64,000 bases of DNA from Gemmatimonadaceae bacterium (GTDB lineage Bacteria; Gemmatimonadota; Gemmatimonadetes; Gemmatimonadales; Gemmatimonadaceae): assembly GCA_011525845.1 (NCBI GenBank), contig WYBP01000008.1, forward strand, positions 389,235 through 453,234, given 5' to 3'. Of the stretch, positions 25,621 to 33,909 are shown one piece after another. Made by a program: the position numbers and the translations under genes. Under the pieces are notes generated by a model. It was given only the letters and a program-made list of their open reading frames with translations, was not told the DNA's origin and ran no database searches. The first letter of the stretch is position 1. Each line of letters opens with the position of its first letter.

Positions 25621-28206
25621 ATGCTCAGCCCCGACCGCCTGACCGTCAAATCCCAGGAAGCCCTCACCGAGGCGATCGCGCACGCGCGTCGCAACGGGAA
25701 CCCGCTCGTGCACGACACGCACCTGCTGGTGGCGCTCCTCGCCCAGGACGACGGGATCGTCGTCCCCATCCTCCAGAAGCTGGGCGTCACGCTCCCGCCG
25801 CTGAAGGAGGCGCTCGAGCGCGAGATCGCGCGCTACCCCAAGCAGTCGGACGCGCAGCCGAGTCTCGCGCGCGAGCTCACCGCGGTGCTCGACCACGCGG
25901 AGAAGGAGGCCAAGAAGCTCGGGGACGAGTACGTCTCCACCGAGCACCTCCTGCTCGGGCTCGCCGAGGTGAAGGGCGCCGAGACCGCGTCGCTCCTCAA
26001 GGCGCAGCGCGTCACGCACGAGGGGCTGCTGGAGGCGCTGCAGGCCGTGCGCGGGGCGCACAAGGTCACGGACCAGACGCCCGAGGACCAGTACCGCGCG
26101 CTGCAGCGCTACACGCGCGACCTCACCGAGGACGCGCGCAAGGGGAAGCTCGACCCCGTGATCGGCCGGGACGAGGAGATCCGGCGCGTGGTGCAGGTGC
26201 TCTCGCGCCGCACCAAGAACAACCCGGTGCTCATCGGCGAGCCGGGGGTGGGGAAGACGGCGATCGCGGAGGGGCTGGCGCAGCGCATCGTGAACGGCGA
26301 CGTGCCGGAGTCGCTGCGCAACAAGAGTCTCGTCTCGCTCGACCTCGGCGCGCTGATCGCGGGCGCCAAGTTCCGGGGCGAGTTCGAGGAGCGGCTCAAG
26401 GCGGTGCTCAAGGAGATCACCTCCAGCGAGGGGCGGTTCGTGGTGTTCATCGACGAGATGCACACGATCGTCGGGGCCGGGCGCGCCGAGGGGTCGATGG
26501 ACGCCGGCAACATGCTGAAGCCCCTGCTCGCGCGCGGTGCGCTGCGGGTGGTGGGCGCCACCACGCTCGACGAGTACCGCAAGCACGTGGAGAAGGACCC
26601 GGCGCTGGAGCGGCGCTTCCAGCCCGTCTTCGTCGGCGAGCCGACGGTCGAGAGCACCATCGCGATCCTCCGCGGGCTCAAGGAGCGGTACGAGTCGCAC
26701 CACGGGGTGCGCATCACGGACGGGGCGGTGGTGGCCGCGGCCACGCTCTCCAACCGCTACATCGGCGACCGCTTCCTCCCGGACAAGGCGATCGACCTCG
26801 TGGACGAGGCGGCCTCGCGGCTCCGGATCGAGATCGACTCGCTCCCGCAGGAGATCGACGAGGTGGAGCGGCGGATCGTGCAGCTCGAGATCGAGCGGCA
26901 GGCGCTCGCCAAGGAGAAGGACAAGGCGACCGTCGAGCGGCGGCAGGGGATCGAGCAGCAGCTCGCCCAGCTGCGCGAGCAGACCGGCGCGATGAAGGCG
27001 CAGTGGCAGCTCGAGAAGGATGCGCTCGGGAGCGTCGGCAAGCTCAAGCAGCAGATCGAGGAGGCGCGCCTCGACGCCGAGCGCGCCACGCGCGCGGGGG
27101 ACCTCGGGAAGGCGGCCGAGATCCAGTACGGCCGCATCCCGCAGCTGGAGGCCGAGTTCAAGAAGGTGGAGGAGCGCCTCACGGCGCAGAAGAGCGGGGG
27201 GGCGCACTTCCTCAAGGAGGAGGTGACCGCCGACGACATCGCGGAGATCGTGGCCAGCTGGACGGGGATCCCCGTCACGCGGATGCTCGAGTCGGAGCGC
27301 GAGCGCCTCACTCACCTCGACCAGGAGCTCGCGAAGCGGGTGGTCGGGCAGACGGAGGCGGTGAACGCCGTGGCCAACGCCGTCCGCCGCTCGCGCGCGG
27401 GGCTGCAGGACCCCAACCGGCCCATCGGGTCGTTCATCTTCCTCGGGCCCACGGGGGTGGGGAAGACGGAGACCGCGCGCGCGCTCGCGCACTTCCTGTT
27501 CGACGACGAGCACGCGATGGTGCGGATCGACATGTCCGAGTACATGGAGAAGCACGCGGTCGCGCGCCTGATCGGCGCGCCGCCGGGCTACGTCGGCTTC
27601 GAGGAGGGCGGGCAGCTGACCGAGGCGGTGCGGCGCCGTCCGTACTGCGTGGTGCTCTTCGACGAGATCGAGAAGGCGCACCCGGACGTGTTCAACATCC
27701 TGCTCCAGATCCTCGACGATGGCCGGCTCACCGATTCGCAGGGGCGCACGGTGGACTTCCGGAACGCGGTCATCATCATGACCTCGAACATCGGCTCGTC
27801 CTGGATCCTCGAGGAGGGGACGAAGGACTGGGCGCTCGTCGAGACGCAGGTCACCGCTGCGATGCGCCAGCACTTCAAGCCCGAGTTCCTCAACCGGGTG
27901 GATGACATCGTCATCTTCCGGCCGCTCGGGGAGGAGCAGATCGAGCACATCGTGGAGCTGCAGCTCGTGCGGCTCGACCGCCTGCTGGCGGACCGCAAGC
28001 TGACGCTCCGGCTCGAGCCGGACGCCAAAGCACTCATCGCCCGCGAGGGGTACGACCCGGCGTTCGGCGCCCGGCCGCTCAAGCGTGCGATCCAGCGGCT
28101 GCTGCAGGATCCGCTCGCGATGGCCCTGCTGGACGGGACGTTCAAGGACGGCGACACGATCGTCGCGCGCGTCGCGGGCGACGAGCTCGAGTTCGCGGTC
28201 GCGTGA
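25621..28206 (+). CDS. clpB: ATP-dependent disaggregase ClpB
   Basis: Hexameric AAA+ chaperone of 861 residues that threads aggregated protein with DnaK. N-domain about 1-150 (double Clp repeat), AAA1 with GEPGVGKT and [12 protein letters not shown], the M-domain coiled coil about 410-520 ([14 protein letters not shown] and following Glu/Lys/Arg-rich helices), and AAA2 with [22 protein letters not shown] and the GAR finger at FGARPLKR. The M domain distinguishes it from ClpA/ClpC. ATG 25621 gives the usual start ([12 protein letters not shown]). The leader is unusual (see 25431-25620). tadA begins on its stop codon. Confidence 0.97.
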   Translation: MLSPDRLTVKSQEALTEAIAHARRNGNPLVHDTHLLVALLAQDDGIVVPILQKLGVTLPPLKEALEREIARYPKQSDAQPSLARELTAVLDHAEKEAKKLGDEYVSTEHLLLGLAEVKGAETASLLKAQRVTHEGLLEALQAVRGAHKVTDQTPEDQYRALQRYTRDLTEDARKGKLDPVIGRDEEIRRVVQVLSRRTKNNPVLIGEPGVGKTAIAEGLAQRIVNGDVPESLRNKSLVSLDLGALIAGAKFRGEFEERLKAVLKEITSSEGRFVVFIDEMHTIVGAGRAEGSMDAGNMLKPLLARGALRVVGATTLDEYRKHVEKDPALERRFQPVFVGEPTVESTIAILRGLKERYESHHGVRITDGAVVAAATLSNRYIGDRFLPDKAIDLVDEAASRLRIEIDSLPQEIDEVERRIVQLEIERQALAKEKDKATVERRQGIEQQLAQLREQTGAMKAQWQLEKDALGSVGKLKQQIEEARLDAERATRAGDLGKAAEIQYGRIPQLEAEFKKVEERLTAQKSGGAHFLKEEVTADDIAEIVASWTGIPVTRMLESERERLTHLDQELAKRVVGQTEAVNAVANAVRRSRAGLQDPNRPIGSFIFLGPTGVGKTETARALAHFLFDDEHAMVRIDMSEYMEKHAVARLIGAPPGYVGFEEGGQLTEAVRRRPYCVVLFDEIEKAHPDVFNILLQILDDGRLTDSQGRTVDFRNAVIIMTSNIGSSWILEEGTKDWALVETQVTAAMRQHFKPEFLNRVDDIVIFRPLGEEQIEHIVELQLVRLDRLLADRKLTLRLEPDAKALIAREGYDPAFGARPLKRAIQRLLQDPLAMALLDGTFKDGDTIVARVAGDELEFAVA

Positions 28207-28688
28207 TGGGCGGCCCCGTCACCTTCGCGTCGCGCGCCGAGGAGGACGCGTGGTGGATGGACCAGGCCCTCGCGGAGGCGCGCCGCGCCGGCGAGGCGGG
28301 GGAGGTGCCCGTCGGGGCCGTGCTCGTGCACAACGGCGCCGTGATGGCGCGCGGAGCGAACGCCATGGTCGGAACGCGTGACGCCACGCAGCACGCGGAG
28401 CTGCGGGTGCTCCGCGCGGCGGCGTACGCCACCGGGGAGTCCCGGCTCACCACGGCGACGCTCTACGTCACCCTCGAGCCCTGCGCGATGTGCGCGGGCG
28501 CGATCGTGAACCTGCGGGTGGGGCGCGTGGTCTTCGGCGCGTGGGACGAGAAGGCGGGGATGGCGGGGAGCGTGCACGACCTCCTGCGGAATCCGCGGCT
28601 GAACCACCGCTGCGAGGTGCAGGGAGGGGTGCGCGAGTCCGAGTCCGCCGCGCTCCTCACCGGGTTCTTCCGCGCGCGCCGCGGGTGA
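28206..28688 (+). CDS. tadA: tRNA-specific adenosine deaminase
   Basis: Zinc enzyme of 160 residues that deaminates A34 of tRNA-Arg(ACG) to inosine. HAE (His63, Glu65) and PCAMC (Cys93, Cys96) are the zinc and proton-shuttle residues; the loop NLRVGRVVFGAWDEKAGM is typical of TadA rather than cytosine deaminases. ATG 28206 shares the last base of the clpB stop; a GTG at 28203 is also possible. Confidence 0.93.
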   Translation: MGGPVTFASRAEEDAWWMDQALAEARRAGEAGEVPVGAVLVHNGAVMARGANAMVGTRDATQHAELRVLRAAAYATGESRLTTATLYVTLEPCAMCAGAIVNLRVGRVVFGAWDEKAGMAGSVHDLLRNPRLNHRCEVQGGVRESESAALLTGFFRARRG

Positions 28689-28709
28689 GTCTCGCGCGGC
28701 CGCGCGCCG

Positions 28710-28738
28710 TTGACCCTCCCGCGGCATCCGTCTAGTTT
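28710..28738 (+). promoter_or_regulatory. Promoter for the tRNA-Ser genes (TTGACC-17-TAGTTT)
   Basis: TTGACC at 28710-28715 and TAGTTT at 28733-28738, spacer 17 bases. The tRNA 5' end at 28755 is 16 bases after the -10, leaving a short precursor leader. Confidence 0.65.
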
Positions 28739-28754
28739 CCACCCTCGACCTGTA

Positions 28755-28841
28755 GGACAGGTGGCCGAGTGGTTGAAGGCACCGGTCTCGAAAACCGGCA
28801 TACCGGCAACGGTATCGTGAGTTCGAATCTCACCCTGTCCG
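28755..28841 (+). tRNA. tRNA-Ser (anticodon CGA)
   Basis: Class II tRNA of 87 bases. Acceptor stem GGACAGG pairs with CCTGTCC, discriminator G. Anticodon arm CCGGT-CTCGAAA-ACCGG gives anticodon CGA, reading UCG. A long variable arm (ATACCGGCAACGGTAT) follows, and the T arm is GTGAGTTCGAATCTCAC. CCA is not encoded. Confidence 0.96.
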
Positions 28842-28907
28842 TGGCTGGACCCGACGCGCTGGCCCTGCCGGCGCGTCGTCGTTTGCAGGACGCGTTGCGG
28901 GACCCAG

Positions 28908-28995
28908 GGACGGGTGGCCGAGTGGTTTAAGGCGCACGCCTGGAAAGTGTGTGTGCGTTCATAGCGTACCGTGGGTTCGAATCCCACCCCGTCCG
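28908..28995 (+). tRNA. tRNA-Ser (anticodon GGA)
   Basis: Class II tRNA of 88 bases. Acceptor GGACGGG pairs with CCCGTCC, discriminator G. Anticodon arm CACGC-CTGGAAA-GTGTG (with one G-U pair) gives GGA, reading UCC/UCU. Long variable arm, T arm GTGGGTTCGAATCCCAC. CCA is not encoded. It probably shares the promoter and transcript of the tRNA-Ser gene 66 bases upstream. Confidence 0.96.
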
Positions 28996-28999
28996 TGGA

Positions 29000-29025
29000 G
29001 GCGCGGCGACCCTGGTCGCCGCGCC
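29000..29025 (+). terminator. Terminator after the tRNA-Ser pair
   Basis: Perfect 12-bp stem GGCGCGGCGACC / GGTCGCCGCGCC with a two-base CT centre, followed by TTCGTCGT. It starts five bases after the tRNA discriminator. Confidence 0.8.
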
Positions 29026-29156
29026 TTCGTCGTCCCGGCCGCCGCCGTGACCACTTCGCGACGCCCCCGTGATGCGCGCGCGACCGACCCCGGCAAACCT
29101 TCCCGCGTCCCCGGGTGTCCAAGTGGGTGAACCAGCAAGGAGAGGCGGAGGCGATC

Positions 29157-29345
29157 ATGGAATCGAGGCGGACGGACGAGGTGGTGGCGGCGCCGGTGGA
29201 GCGGGTGGAGCTCTTCGACGAGACGGGAACGCTGATCGGCGTGATCCGCCGGCCCGTCGTGCGCGACCTGCTCGGTCCCGGGCGCGAGAAGGTGTTCCTC
29301 TCGCGCACGGGCCAGCGCCGCCGCCCGGCCGCGCACGCCGCCTGA
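29157..29345 (+). CDS. Small protein of unknown function
   Basis: 62-residue protein that I do not recognise. The first half looks folded (VERVELFDETGTLIGVIRRP, a possible beta hairpin) and the tail is basic (RTGQRRRPAAHAA). ATG 29157 is supported by a GGAGG sequence at 29147-29151; a longer GTG start at 29115 lacks such support. It stands alone between the tRNA terminator and pyrR. Strong start signal and coding-like third-position GC argue that it is real. Confidence 0.55.
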   Translation: MESRRTDEVVAAPVERVELFDETGTLIGVIRRPVVRDLLGPGREKVFLSRTGQRRRPAAHAA

Positions 29346-29413
29346 CGCACGGGGGAGCGGCCGCTCGGGCGGCGCGCTCCCATCCGGCCGCGCACCGCCG
29401 CATATTTGGGGGG

Positions 29414-29968
29414 ATGTCCCAGACCCCCATCGTCGCCCTGAACACGCGCGCCGTCGCGCGCACGATCTCCCGCATGGCGGACGAGATCCTCGAACTCAAC
29501 GACGGCACCGACGACCTGATCCTGGTCGGCATCCAGCGCCGTGGCGTCCAGATCGCCGAGCGCATCGGTGAGGTGATCCGCGAGCGCGAGCAGGTGGAGG
29601 TGCCCCGCGGCGCGCTCGACATCACCCTCTACCGCGACGACCTCCAGACCGTGGGCCCACGCCCCGTGGTCGGCAAGACGCACCTCCCCACGGCGCTCGA
29701 GGGGAAGGTGGTGGTGATCGTGGACGACGTGCTCTACACCGGGCGCACCATCCGCGCCGCGCTCGACGAGCTCGCCGACTTCGGCCGGCCGTCGCGCATC
29801 ATGCTCGCGGTGCTCATCGACCGCGGCGGGCGCGAGCTCCCGATCCACGCCGACGTCATCGGCAAGCGCCTCGACGTCGCGAAGGGGGGGCGCGTCGACG
29901 TCTTCGTCCCCTCGCTCGACCAGCGGGACGAGGTCGTCCTCCTCAACCCCGACGGCGGCTCCGCGTGA
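29414..29968 (+). CDS. pyrR: PyrR regulator / uracil phosphoribosyltransferase
   Basis: 184-residue phosphoribosyltransferase that in Firmicutes binds pyr mRNA with UMP to attenuate the operon. The PRPP loop VVIVDDVLYTGRTIRAAL is intact, and ILVGIQRRGVQIAER and the RGGRELPI region are typical. ATG 29414 follows GGGGGG closely. It heads pyrR-pyrB-pyrC with a four-base overlap to pyrB. The 68-base gap upstream holds a GGGAGCG / CGCTCCC stem (about 29354-29380), but I cannot identify a PyrR-binding loop in it. Confidence 0.94.
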   Translation: MSQTPIVALNTRAVARTISRMADEILELNDGTDDLILVGIQRRGVQIAERIGEVIREREQVEVPRGALDITLYRDDLQTVGPRPVVGKTHLPTALEGKVVVIVDDVLYTGRTIRAALDELADFGRPSRIMLAVLIDRGGRELPIHADVIGKRLDVAKGGRVDVFVPSLDQRDEVVLLNPDGGSA

Positions 29969-30924
29969 CGACGCTCGGCAAGGATCTCCTGGGGCTCGCC
30001 GGGCTCTCCCGCGAGCAGATCACCGGGATCCTCGACGTGGCCGAGCCGTTGAAGGAGATCTCGGAGCGGACCATCAAGAAGGTCCCGACGCTCCGCGGCA
30101 TGACGGTCGTGAACCTCTTCTTCGAGCCGTCCACGCGCACGCGCATCTCCTTCGAGTTCGCCGAGAAGCGGATGTCGGCGGACACGGTGAACGTCGCGAC
30201 CGCGGTCTCGAGCGTGTCGAAGGGCGAGACGCTGGTGGACACCGCGCGGAACCTCGAGGCGATGCGGATCGACATGGTGGTCGTGCGCCACCCCGGCTCG
30301 GGCGCGGCACGCTTCCTGGCCGAGCGCATCGAGTCGAACGTGATCAACGCGGGGGACGGCACCTGCGAGCATCCCACGCAGGGACTGCTCGACCTGCTCA
30401 CCCTGCGCGACCGGCTGGGCAGCCTCGAGGGGCGCCGGATCTGCATCGTGGGCGACGTGCTCCACTCGCGCGTCGCGCGCTCCAACATCTGGGGGCTCCA
30501 GGCGATGGGCGCGGAGGTCGCGGTCTGCGGCCCCCGCTCGCTCCTCCCCGGCGCGATCCGCGAGATGGGCGTGACCGTCTTCGACCGGATCGAGGCGGCG
30601 ATCGAGTGGGCCGAGGCGCTGAACGTGCTGCGGCTCCAGCTCGAGCGCATGCAGCTGGGCTACATCCCCTCGCTCCGCGAGTACAACCGTGTCTTCGGCG
30701 TGACGCGCGCCCGGCTCGAGCGCGCGCCGCGCGACATCCTCATCCTCCACCCGGGTCCGATGAACCGCGGCGTAGAGATCGATTCCGACGTGGCCGACGG
30801 CCCGCACAGCGTGATCCTCCACCAGGTGACGAACGGCGTCGCCGTCCGGATGGCGGTGCTCTATCTCCTCGCCGGCAACAAGGCGTCGCTCGCGGACGTG
30901 GCGAAGGGCGGAGGTGCCGCATGA
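29965..30924 (+). CDS. pyrB: Aspartate carbamoyltransferase catalytic subunit
   Basis: Second step of pyrimidine synthesis, carbamoyl phosphate plus aspartate. The 319 residues contain FFEPSTRTRISFEFA (carbamoyl-phosphate site), SSVSKGETLVDTARNL, HPTQGLLDLLTL and the C-terminal HPGPMNRGVEI. No pyrI regulatory subunit is nearby, and the class II type with PyrC is likely. GTG 29965 overlaps pyrR as GTGA. Confidence 0.97.
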   Translation: MTTLGKDLLGLAGLSREQITGILDVAEPLKEISERTIKKVPTLRGMTVVNLFFEPSTRTRISFEFAEKRMSADTVNVATAVSSVSKGETLVDTARNLEAMRIDMVVVRHPGSGAARFLAERIESNVINAGDGTCEHPTQGLLDLLTLRDRLGSLEGRRICIVGDVLHSRVARSNIWGLQAMGAEVAVCGPRSLLPGAIREMGVTVFDRIEAAIEWAEALNVLRLQLERMQLGYIPSLREYNRVFGVTRARLERAPRDILILHPGPMNRGVEIDSDVADGPHSVILHQVTNGVAVRMAVLYLLAGNKASLADVAKGGGAA

Positions 30925-32210
30925 GCGCGCCACTGCTCCTCAAGGGCGGACGGCTCGTGGATCCCTCGCAGGGGCTCGACGCCGTCGGCGACCTGCTCCT
31001 CGTGGAGGGGGCCGTCGCCGCGATCGGCGGCACCATCGCGGGGCCGGACGGGGCGCGGACGATCGACTGCGCCGGTCTCGTCGTGAGCCCCGGCATGATC
31101 GACGTGCACGTGCACCTGCGCGAGCCCGGCCGCGAGGACGTCGAGACGGTCGCGACGGGCGCGCACGCGGCCGTCGCCGGCGGCTTCACGGCGGTCTGTG
31201 CGATGCCGAACACCAAGCCGGTCACCGACAACCAGGCGACGGTCGGCTTCGTGAAGCGGCAGGGGGAGGCCGCGGGGTTCGCCCGCGTCTACCCCTACGG
31301 CGCGATCTCGGTGGGCCAGCAGGGGGAGATGCTCGCGGAGTTCGGCGAGATGGTGGCGGCGGGTGCCGTCGCCGTGAGCGACGACGGGCGGCCCGTGGAG
31401 AACTCCCACCTGATGCGCACGGCCCTCGAGTACGCGCAGACCTTCGGCATCCCGGTGGTGGAGCACTGTGAGGTGATGTCGCTCGCGCACGGCGGGTCGA
31501 TGCACGAGGGCGTCATCTCGGCCAAGCTCGGCCTGAAGGGGATCCCCGGCGAGGCGGAGGAGATCGACGTCGCCCGCTGCATCCTCCTCGCCAAGCTCAC
31601 CGGCGGCCACATCCACCTCTGCCACCTGAGCACCAAGGGGTCCGTGGACCTGGTGCGCTGGGGGAAGGACCAGGGGGTGCACGTCACGGCGGAGGTCTGC
31701 AGCCACCACATCTCGCTCACCGAGGAGGCCGTGGACGGCTACAACACCAATGCCAAGATGAACCCGCCGCTGCGCACGCCGCGGGACGTGGCCGCGCTCC
31801 AGGCGGGCCTCAAGGACGGCACGATCGACCTGCTCGTGACCGACCATGCGCCGCACCATTACGACGAGAAGGAGCGGGAGTTCGCCGACGCGCCGAACGG
31901 CATCGTCGGGCTCGAGACCGCGCTCGGCGTCAACGTCACCTGGCTGCTGGAGCCGGGGATCCTCTCACTCCCGCAGCTCGTCGACCGCATGGCGTGCCTC
32001 CCCGCCAAGGTGTTCCACCTCCCCGGCGGAACGCTGGCGAAGGGGTCGCCCGCCGACGTCACCGTGTTCGACCCGGCCCGGACCTGGACCGTCGACCCCA
32101 GGGCGTTCAAGTCCAAGGGGCGGAACACCCCCTACGGGGGGCAGGCGCTGAAGGGGCGTGCGGTGTACACCGTGGTGGGCGGTCGCCTGGTGTACGCGCT
32201 GGAGGCGTGA
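30921..32210 (+). CDS. pyrC: Dihydroorotase, class I
   Basis: Zinc amidohydrolase of 429 residues that cyclises carbamoyl aspartate. DVHVHLREPGREDVET is the binuclear metal motif, followed by ISDDGRP-like VSDDGRPVENS, HLCHLSTKGSVDLVR and TDHAPHHYDEKE, with the catalytic Asp. The end GQALKGRAVYTVVGGRLVY is typical of class I enzymes, which form a complex with PyrB. ATG 30921 overlaps pyrB by four bases. Confidence 0.97.
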   Translation: MSAPLLLKGGRLVDPSQGLDAVGDLLLVEGAVAAIGGTIAGPDGARTIDCAGLVVSPGMIDVHVHLREPGREDVETVATGAHAAVAGGFTAVCAMPNTKPVTDNQATVGFVKRQGEAAGFARVYPYGAISVGQQGEMLAEFGEMVAAGAVAVSDDGRPVENSHLMRTALEYAQTFGIPVVEHCEVMSLAHGGSMHEGVISAKLGLKGIPGEAEEIDVARCILLAKLTGGHIHLCHLSTKGSVDLVRWGKDQGVHVTAEVCSHHISLTEEAVDGYNTNAKMNPPLRTPRDVAALQAGLKDGTIDLLVTDHAPHHYDEKEREFADAPNGIVGLETALGVNVTWLLEPGILSLPQLVDRMACLPAKVFHLPGGTLAKGSPADVTVFDPARTWTVDPRAFKSKGRNTPYGGQALKGRAVYTVVGGRLVYALEA

Positions 32211-32299
32211 CGCCGGGGAGGTGCTCGCCGATGCGGACACGCCATATCTTGTAGTTTCTGGTCCATGGCCCACTCGCGGCCGCTCACACCGGATGGAAG

Positions 32300-33439
32300 A
32301 TGGGAAAGTCTGACAACCCGAGGATCGACGCGCTCGACGCGCTGCTCGCGGAGAAGCGCAAGCACGAGGGATACCTGGCGAAGCTGGAGGACCGGCGCGC
32401 CGGGACGCCCGAGCACGTGTTCGCGCGGCTGCGGGACGAGTACCTCACCAAGCTGACGGACCTGCAGGTGCGCGCCTCGGCCGAGGCGGAGGCGCTCACC
32501 GAGACGCTGCGCGAGGACGAGACGGCGGTGCAGGAGATCGAGCAGCGCCTCGCCGCCGTGACCGAGGAGCGGGTGGAGGGCGAACTCCGCGCGGAGGTCG
32601 GGGAGTACGACCCGAAGGAGTGGGCGAAGAAGCTCGAGGCCCTGACCGCGAGCGTGAGCAAGATCGAGAAGGAGCGGGACGCGCGCGTCGCCAGCTTCGA
32701 GCGGACGCGCGACCTGCTGATCGAGGCGAAGGGGGCGGATGCGGTCGCGGCCCTCATGGCGCCGGCACGCGGCGCGGCGGCCGCGCCGACAGCCGCACCG
32801 TCGGCCGCTCCCGCTGCTCCCGCGGCGCCTGCGCCGGCCCCGGCCGCCCCGGCATCGCCGGCCGTGGCCGCGTCGGCACCGGTCGCGCGGCTCACGCCTG
32901 CTGCACCGCAGGCGGCGCCGACCCCGCGCATGACGCCCGCGGCCGCAGCGGCCGCGCAGGCGGGCCGCGCGGGGGCTGCGCCCCAGTCGGCGCCGGCCCC
33001 CAAGGCGCCTCCCGCGGCCGCAGGCCAGACTCCGCCGCGCGGCTCACCGGCGGCCCCCGCAGGCTCCGGCGCGCCGATCGCCGGTGGGCCCTCGTTCGAC
33101 GAGCTGGCGTTCCTGAACTCCGTCGTGGGCCGCACCTCGACGCCGCTCAAGTCGGACCAGCTCCCCCCGCCGCCGCGCCCGTCGCGGCCCGTGGGCGAGA
33201 TCAAGGAGGGTCCGTCGGGGCCGGCGAGATCCGCGGCCGCCCCTCAGGTGCCCGCCTCCCCGGCGCCCCCGCCGGCCAAGGCCGAGCCCGAGGATGACGA
33301 GCCCAAGTCGGCGCTCGGGAAGCCGACCCCGCGCTCGTCGCAGGCGATCAAGACGCTCAAGTGCCAGGAGTGCGGCACGCTCAACTACCCGACCGAGTGG
33401 TACTGCGAGCGCTGCGGGGGCGAGCTGGCCGCGCTCTGA
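32300..33439 (+). CDS. Coiled-coil protein with Ala/Pro linker and C-terminal zinc ribbon
   Basis: Unrecognised protein of 379 residues in three parts. Residues 1-150 are charged and helical, probably a coiled coil (LAEKRKHEGYLAKLEDRR and VRASAEAEALTETLREDE). Residues about 155-330 are a low-complexity Ala/Pro linker. The C-terminus is a zinc ribbon with CQECG and CERCG spaced by 14 residues. Such an architecture suggests a binding adaptor, possibly for nucleic acid or a partner protein, but no function can be assigned. It has its own upstream AT-rich stretch (CATATCTTGTAGTTTC, 32243-32258) and ends before a strong terminator at 33468. Confidence 0.75.
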   Translation: MGKSDNPRIDALDALLAEKRKHEGYLAKLEDRRAGTPEHVFARLRDEYLTKLTDLQVRASAEAEALTETLREDETAVQEIEQRLAAVTEERVEGELRAEVGEYDPKEWAKKLEALTASVSKIEKERDARVASFERTRDLLIEAKGADAVAALMAPARGAAAAPTAAPSAAPAAPAAPAPAPAAPASPAVAASAPVARLTPAAPQAAPTPRMTPAAAAAAQAGRAGAAPQSAPAPKAPPAAAGQTPPRGSPAAPAGSGAPIAGGPSFDELAFLNSVVGRTSTPLKSDQLPPPPRPSRPVGEIKEGPSGPARSAAAPQVPASPAPPPAKAEPEDDEPKSALGKPTPRSSQAIKTLKCQECGTLNYPTEWYCERCGGELAAL

Positions 33440-33467
33440 CCCGCGGCGACGCGAGGCCCGGATGCAC

Positions 33468-33501
33468 GAAGCGCCGCGCTCCCGAGGGAGCGCGGCGCTT
33501 C
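33468..33501. terminator. Bidirectional terminator between the zinc-ribbon gene and rpsT
   Basis: Perfect 16-bp inverted repeat (33468-33483 with 33486-33501) around GA. The genes on both sides run towards it, so it probably serves both strands. Confidence 0.85.
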
Positions 33502-33520
33502 TCACTTCCGGCGACCGACG

Positions 33521-33754
33521 TTACTTCGCCTTGGCGAGCTTCGACTTCTGGCGCGCGGCGGCGTTCTTGTGGATCAACCCCTTGCGGGCGGAGCGGTCGA
33601 GGAGCTGCACGGCCTTCATGCGCTCCACGGGCGAGGCCTCGGTGGACTTCGCGGTCTTCATGGCGGTCCGGAGCGCAGCGCGCTGCGACCGGTTGCGCGC
33701 GGTCGCTGCACGGGTCTTGCGCATGTTCTTCTTCGCGGACGCGATTCTCGGCAC
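33521..33754 (-). CDS. rpsT: 30S ribosomal protein S20
   Basis: Basic 77-residue helical protein that binds 16S rRNA. MPRIASAKKNMRKTRAATARNRSQ and the ARKGLIHKNAAARQKSKLAK ending are typical. It is a single gene on the minus strand, with a convincing promoter (TTGACT-17-TACGAT) and a terminator at 33468-33501. Confidence 0.97.
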   Translation of the reverse strand: MPRIASAKKNMRKTRAATARNRSQRAALRTAMKTAKSTEASPVERMKAVQLLDRSARKGLIHKNAAARQKSKLAKAK

Positions 33755-33822
33755 GAGCGGGATCTCCTGAGGGAATTTCGAGGGCGGCCGGCCGACGAGC
33801 GACCGCGCACCATAGCCTGTGA

Positions 33823-33851
33823 ATCGTAGGCGGGGAGCGCCCCTAAGTCAA
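33823..33851 (-). promoter_or_regulatory. rpsT promoter (TTGACT-17-TACGAT)
   Basis: On the minus strand, TTGACT (33846-33851) and TACGAT (33823-33828) are separated by 17 bases. The start would lie near 33816, giving a leader of about 60 bases to rpsT. Confidence 0.7.
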
Positions 33852-33865
33852 CTGCGCCCATTGCT

Positions 33866-33894
33866 TTGACTCTGCCTCCGCAGGGTCCTAGCTT
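33866..33894 (+). promoter_or_regulatory. Promoter of the M50-scpAB operon (TTGACT-17-TAGCTT)
   Basis: TTGACT at 33866-33871 and TAGCTT at 33889-33894 with a 17-base spacer, diverging from the rpsT promoter 15 bases away. The GTG start at 33910 would be only about 8 bases from the transcription start, so the mRNA is nearly leaderless. Confidence 0.7.
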
Positions 33895-33909
33895 TCGGCC
33901 CGACGGCCC

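Noticed and set aside
25171..27948. 925-codon minus-strand open frame opposite selB and clpB
   Set aside because: Antisense shadow of two well-identified plus-strand genes; low-complexity residue pattern and no start signal.
28689..29156. Integration site or mobile element at the tRNA-Ser genes
   Set aside because: No integrase, no repeated tRNA 3' end and no composition change on either side; both tRNAs are whole and followed by a normal terminator.
29346..29413. PyrR-type attenuator before pyrR
   Set aside because: A GGGAGCG/CGCTCCC stem exists, but I could not find the conserved PyrR-binding loop or a following terminator.
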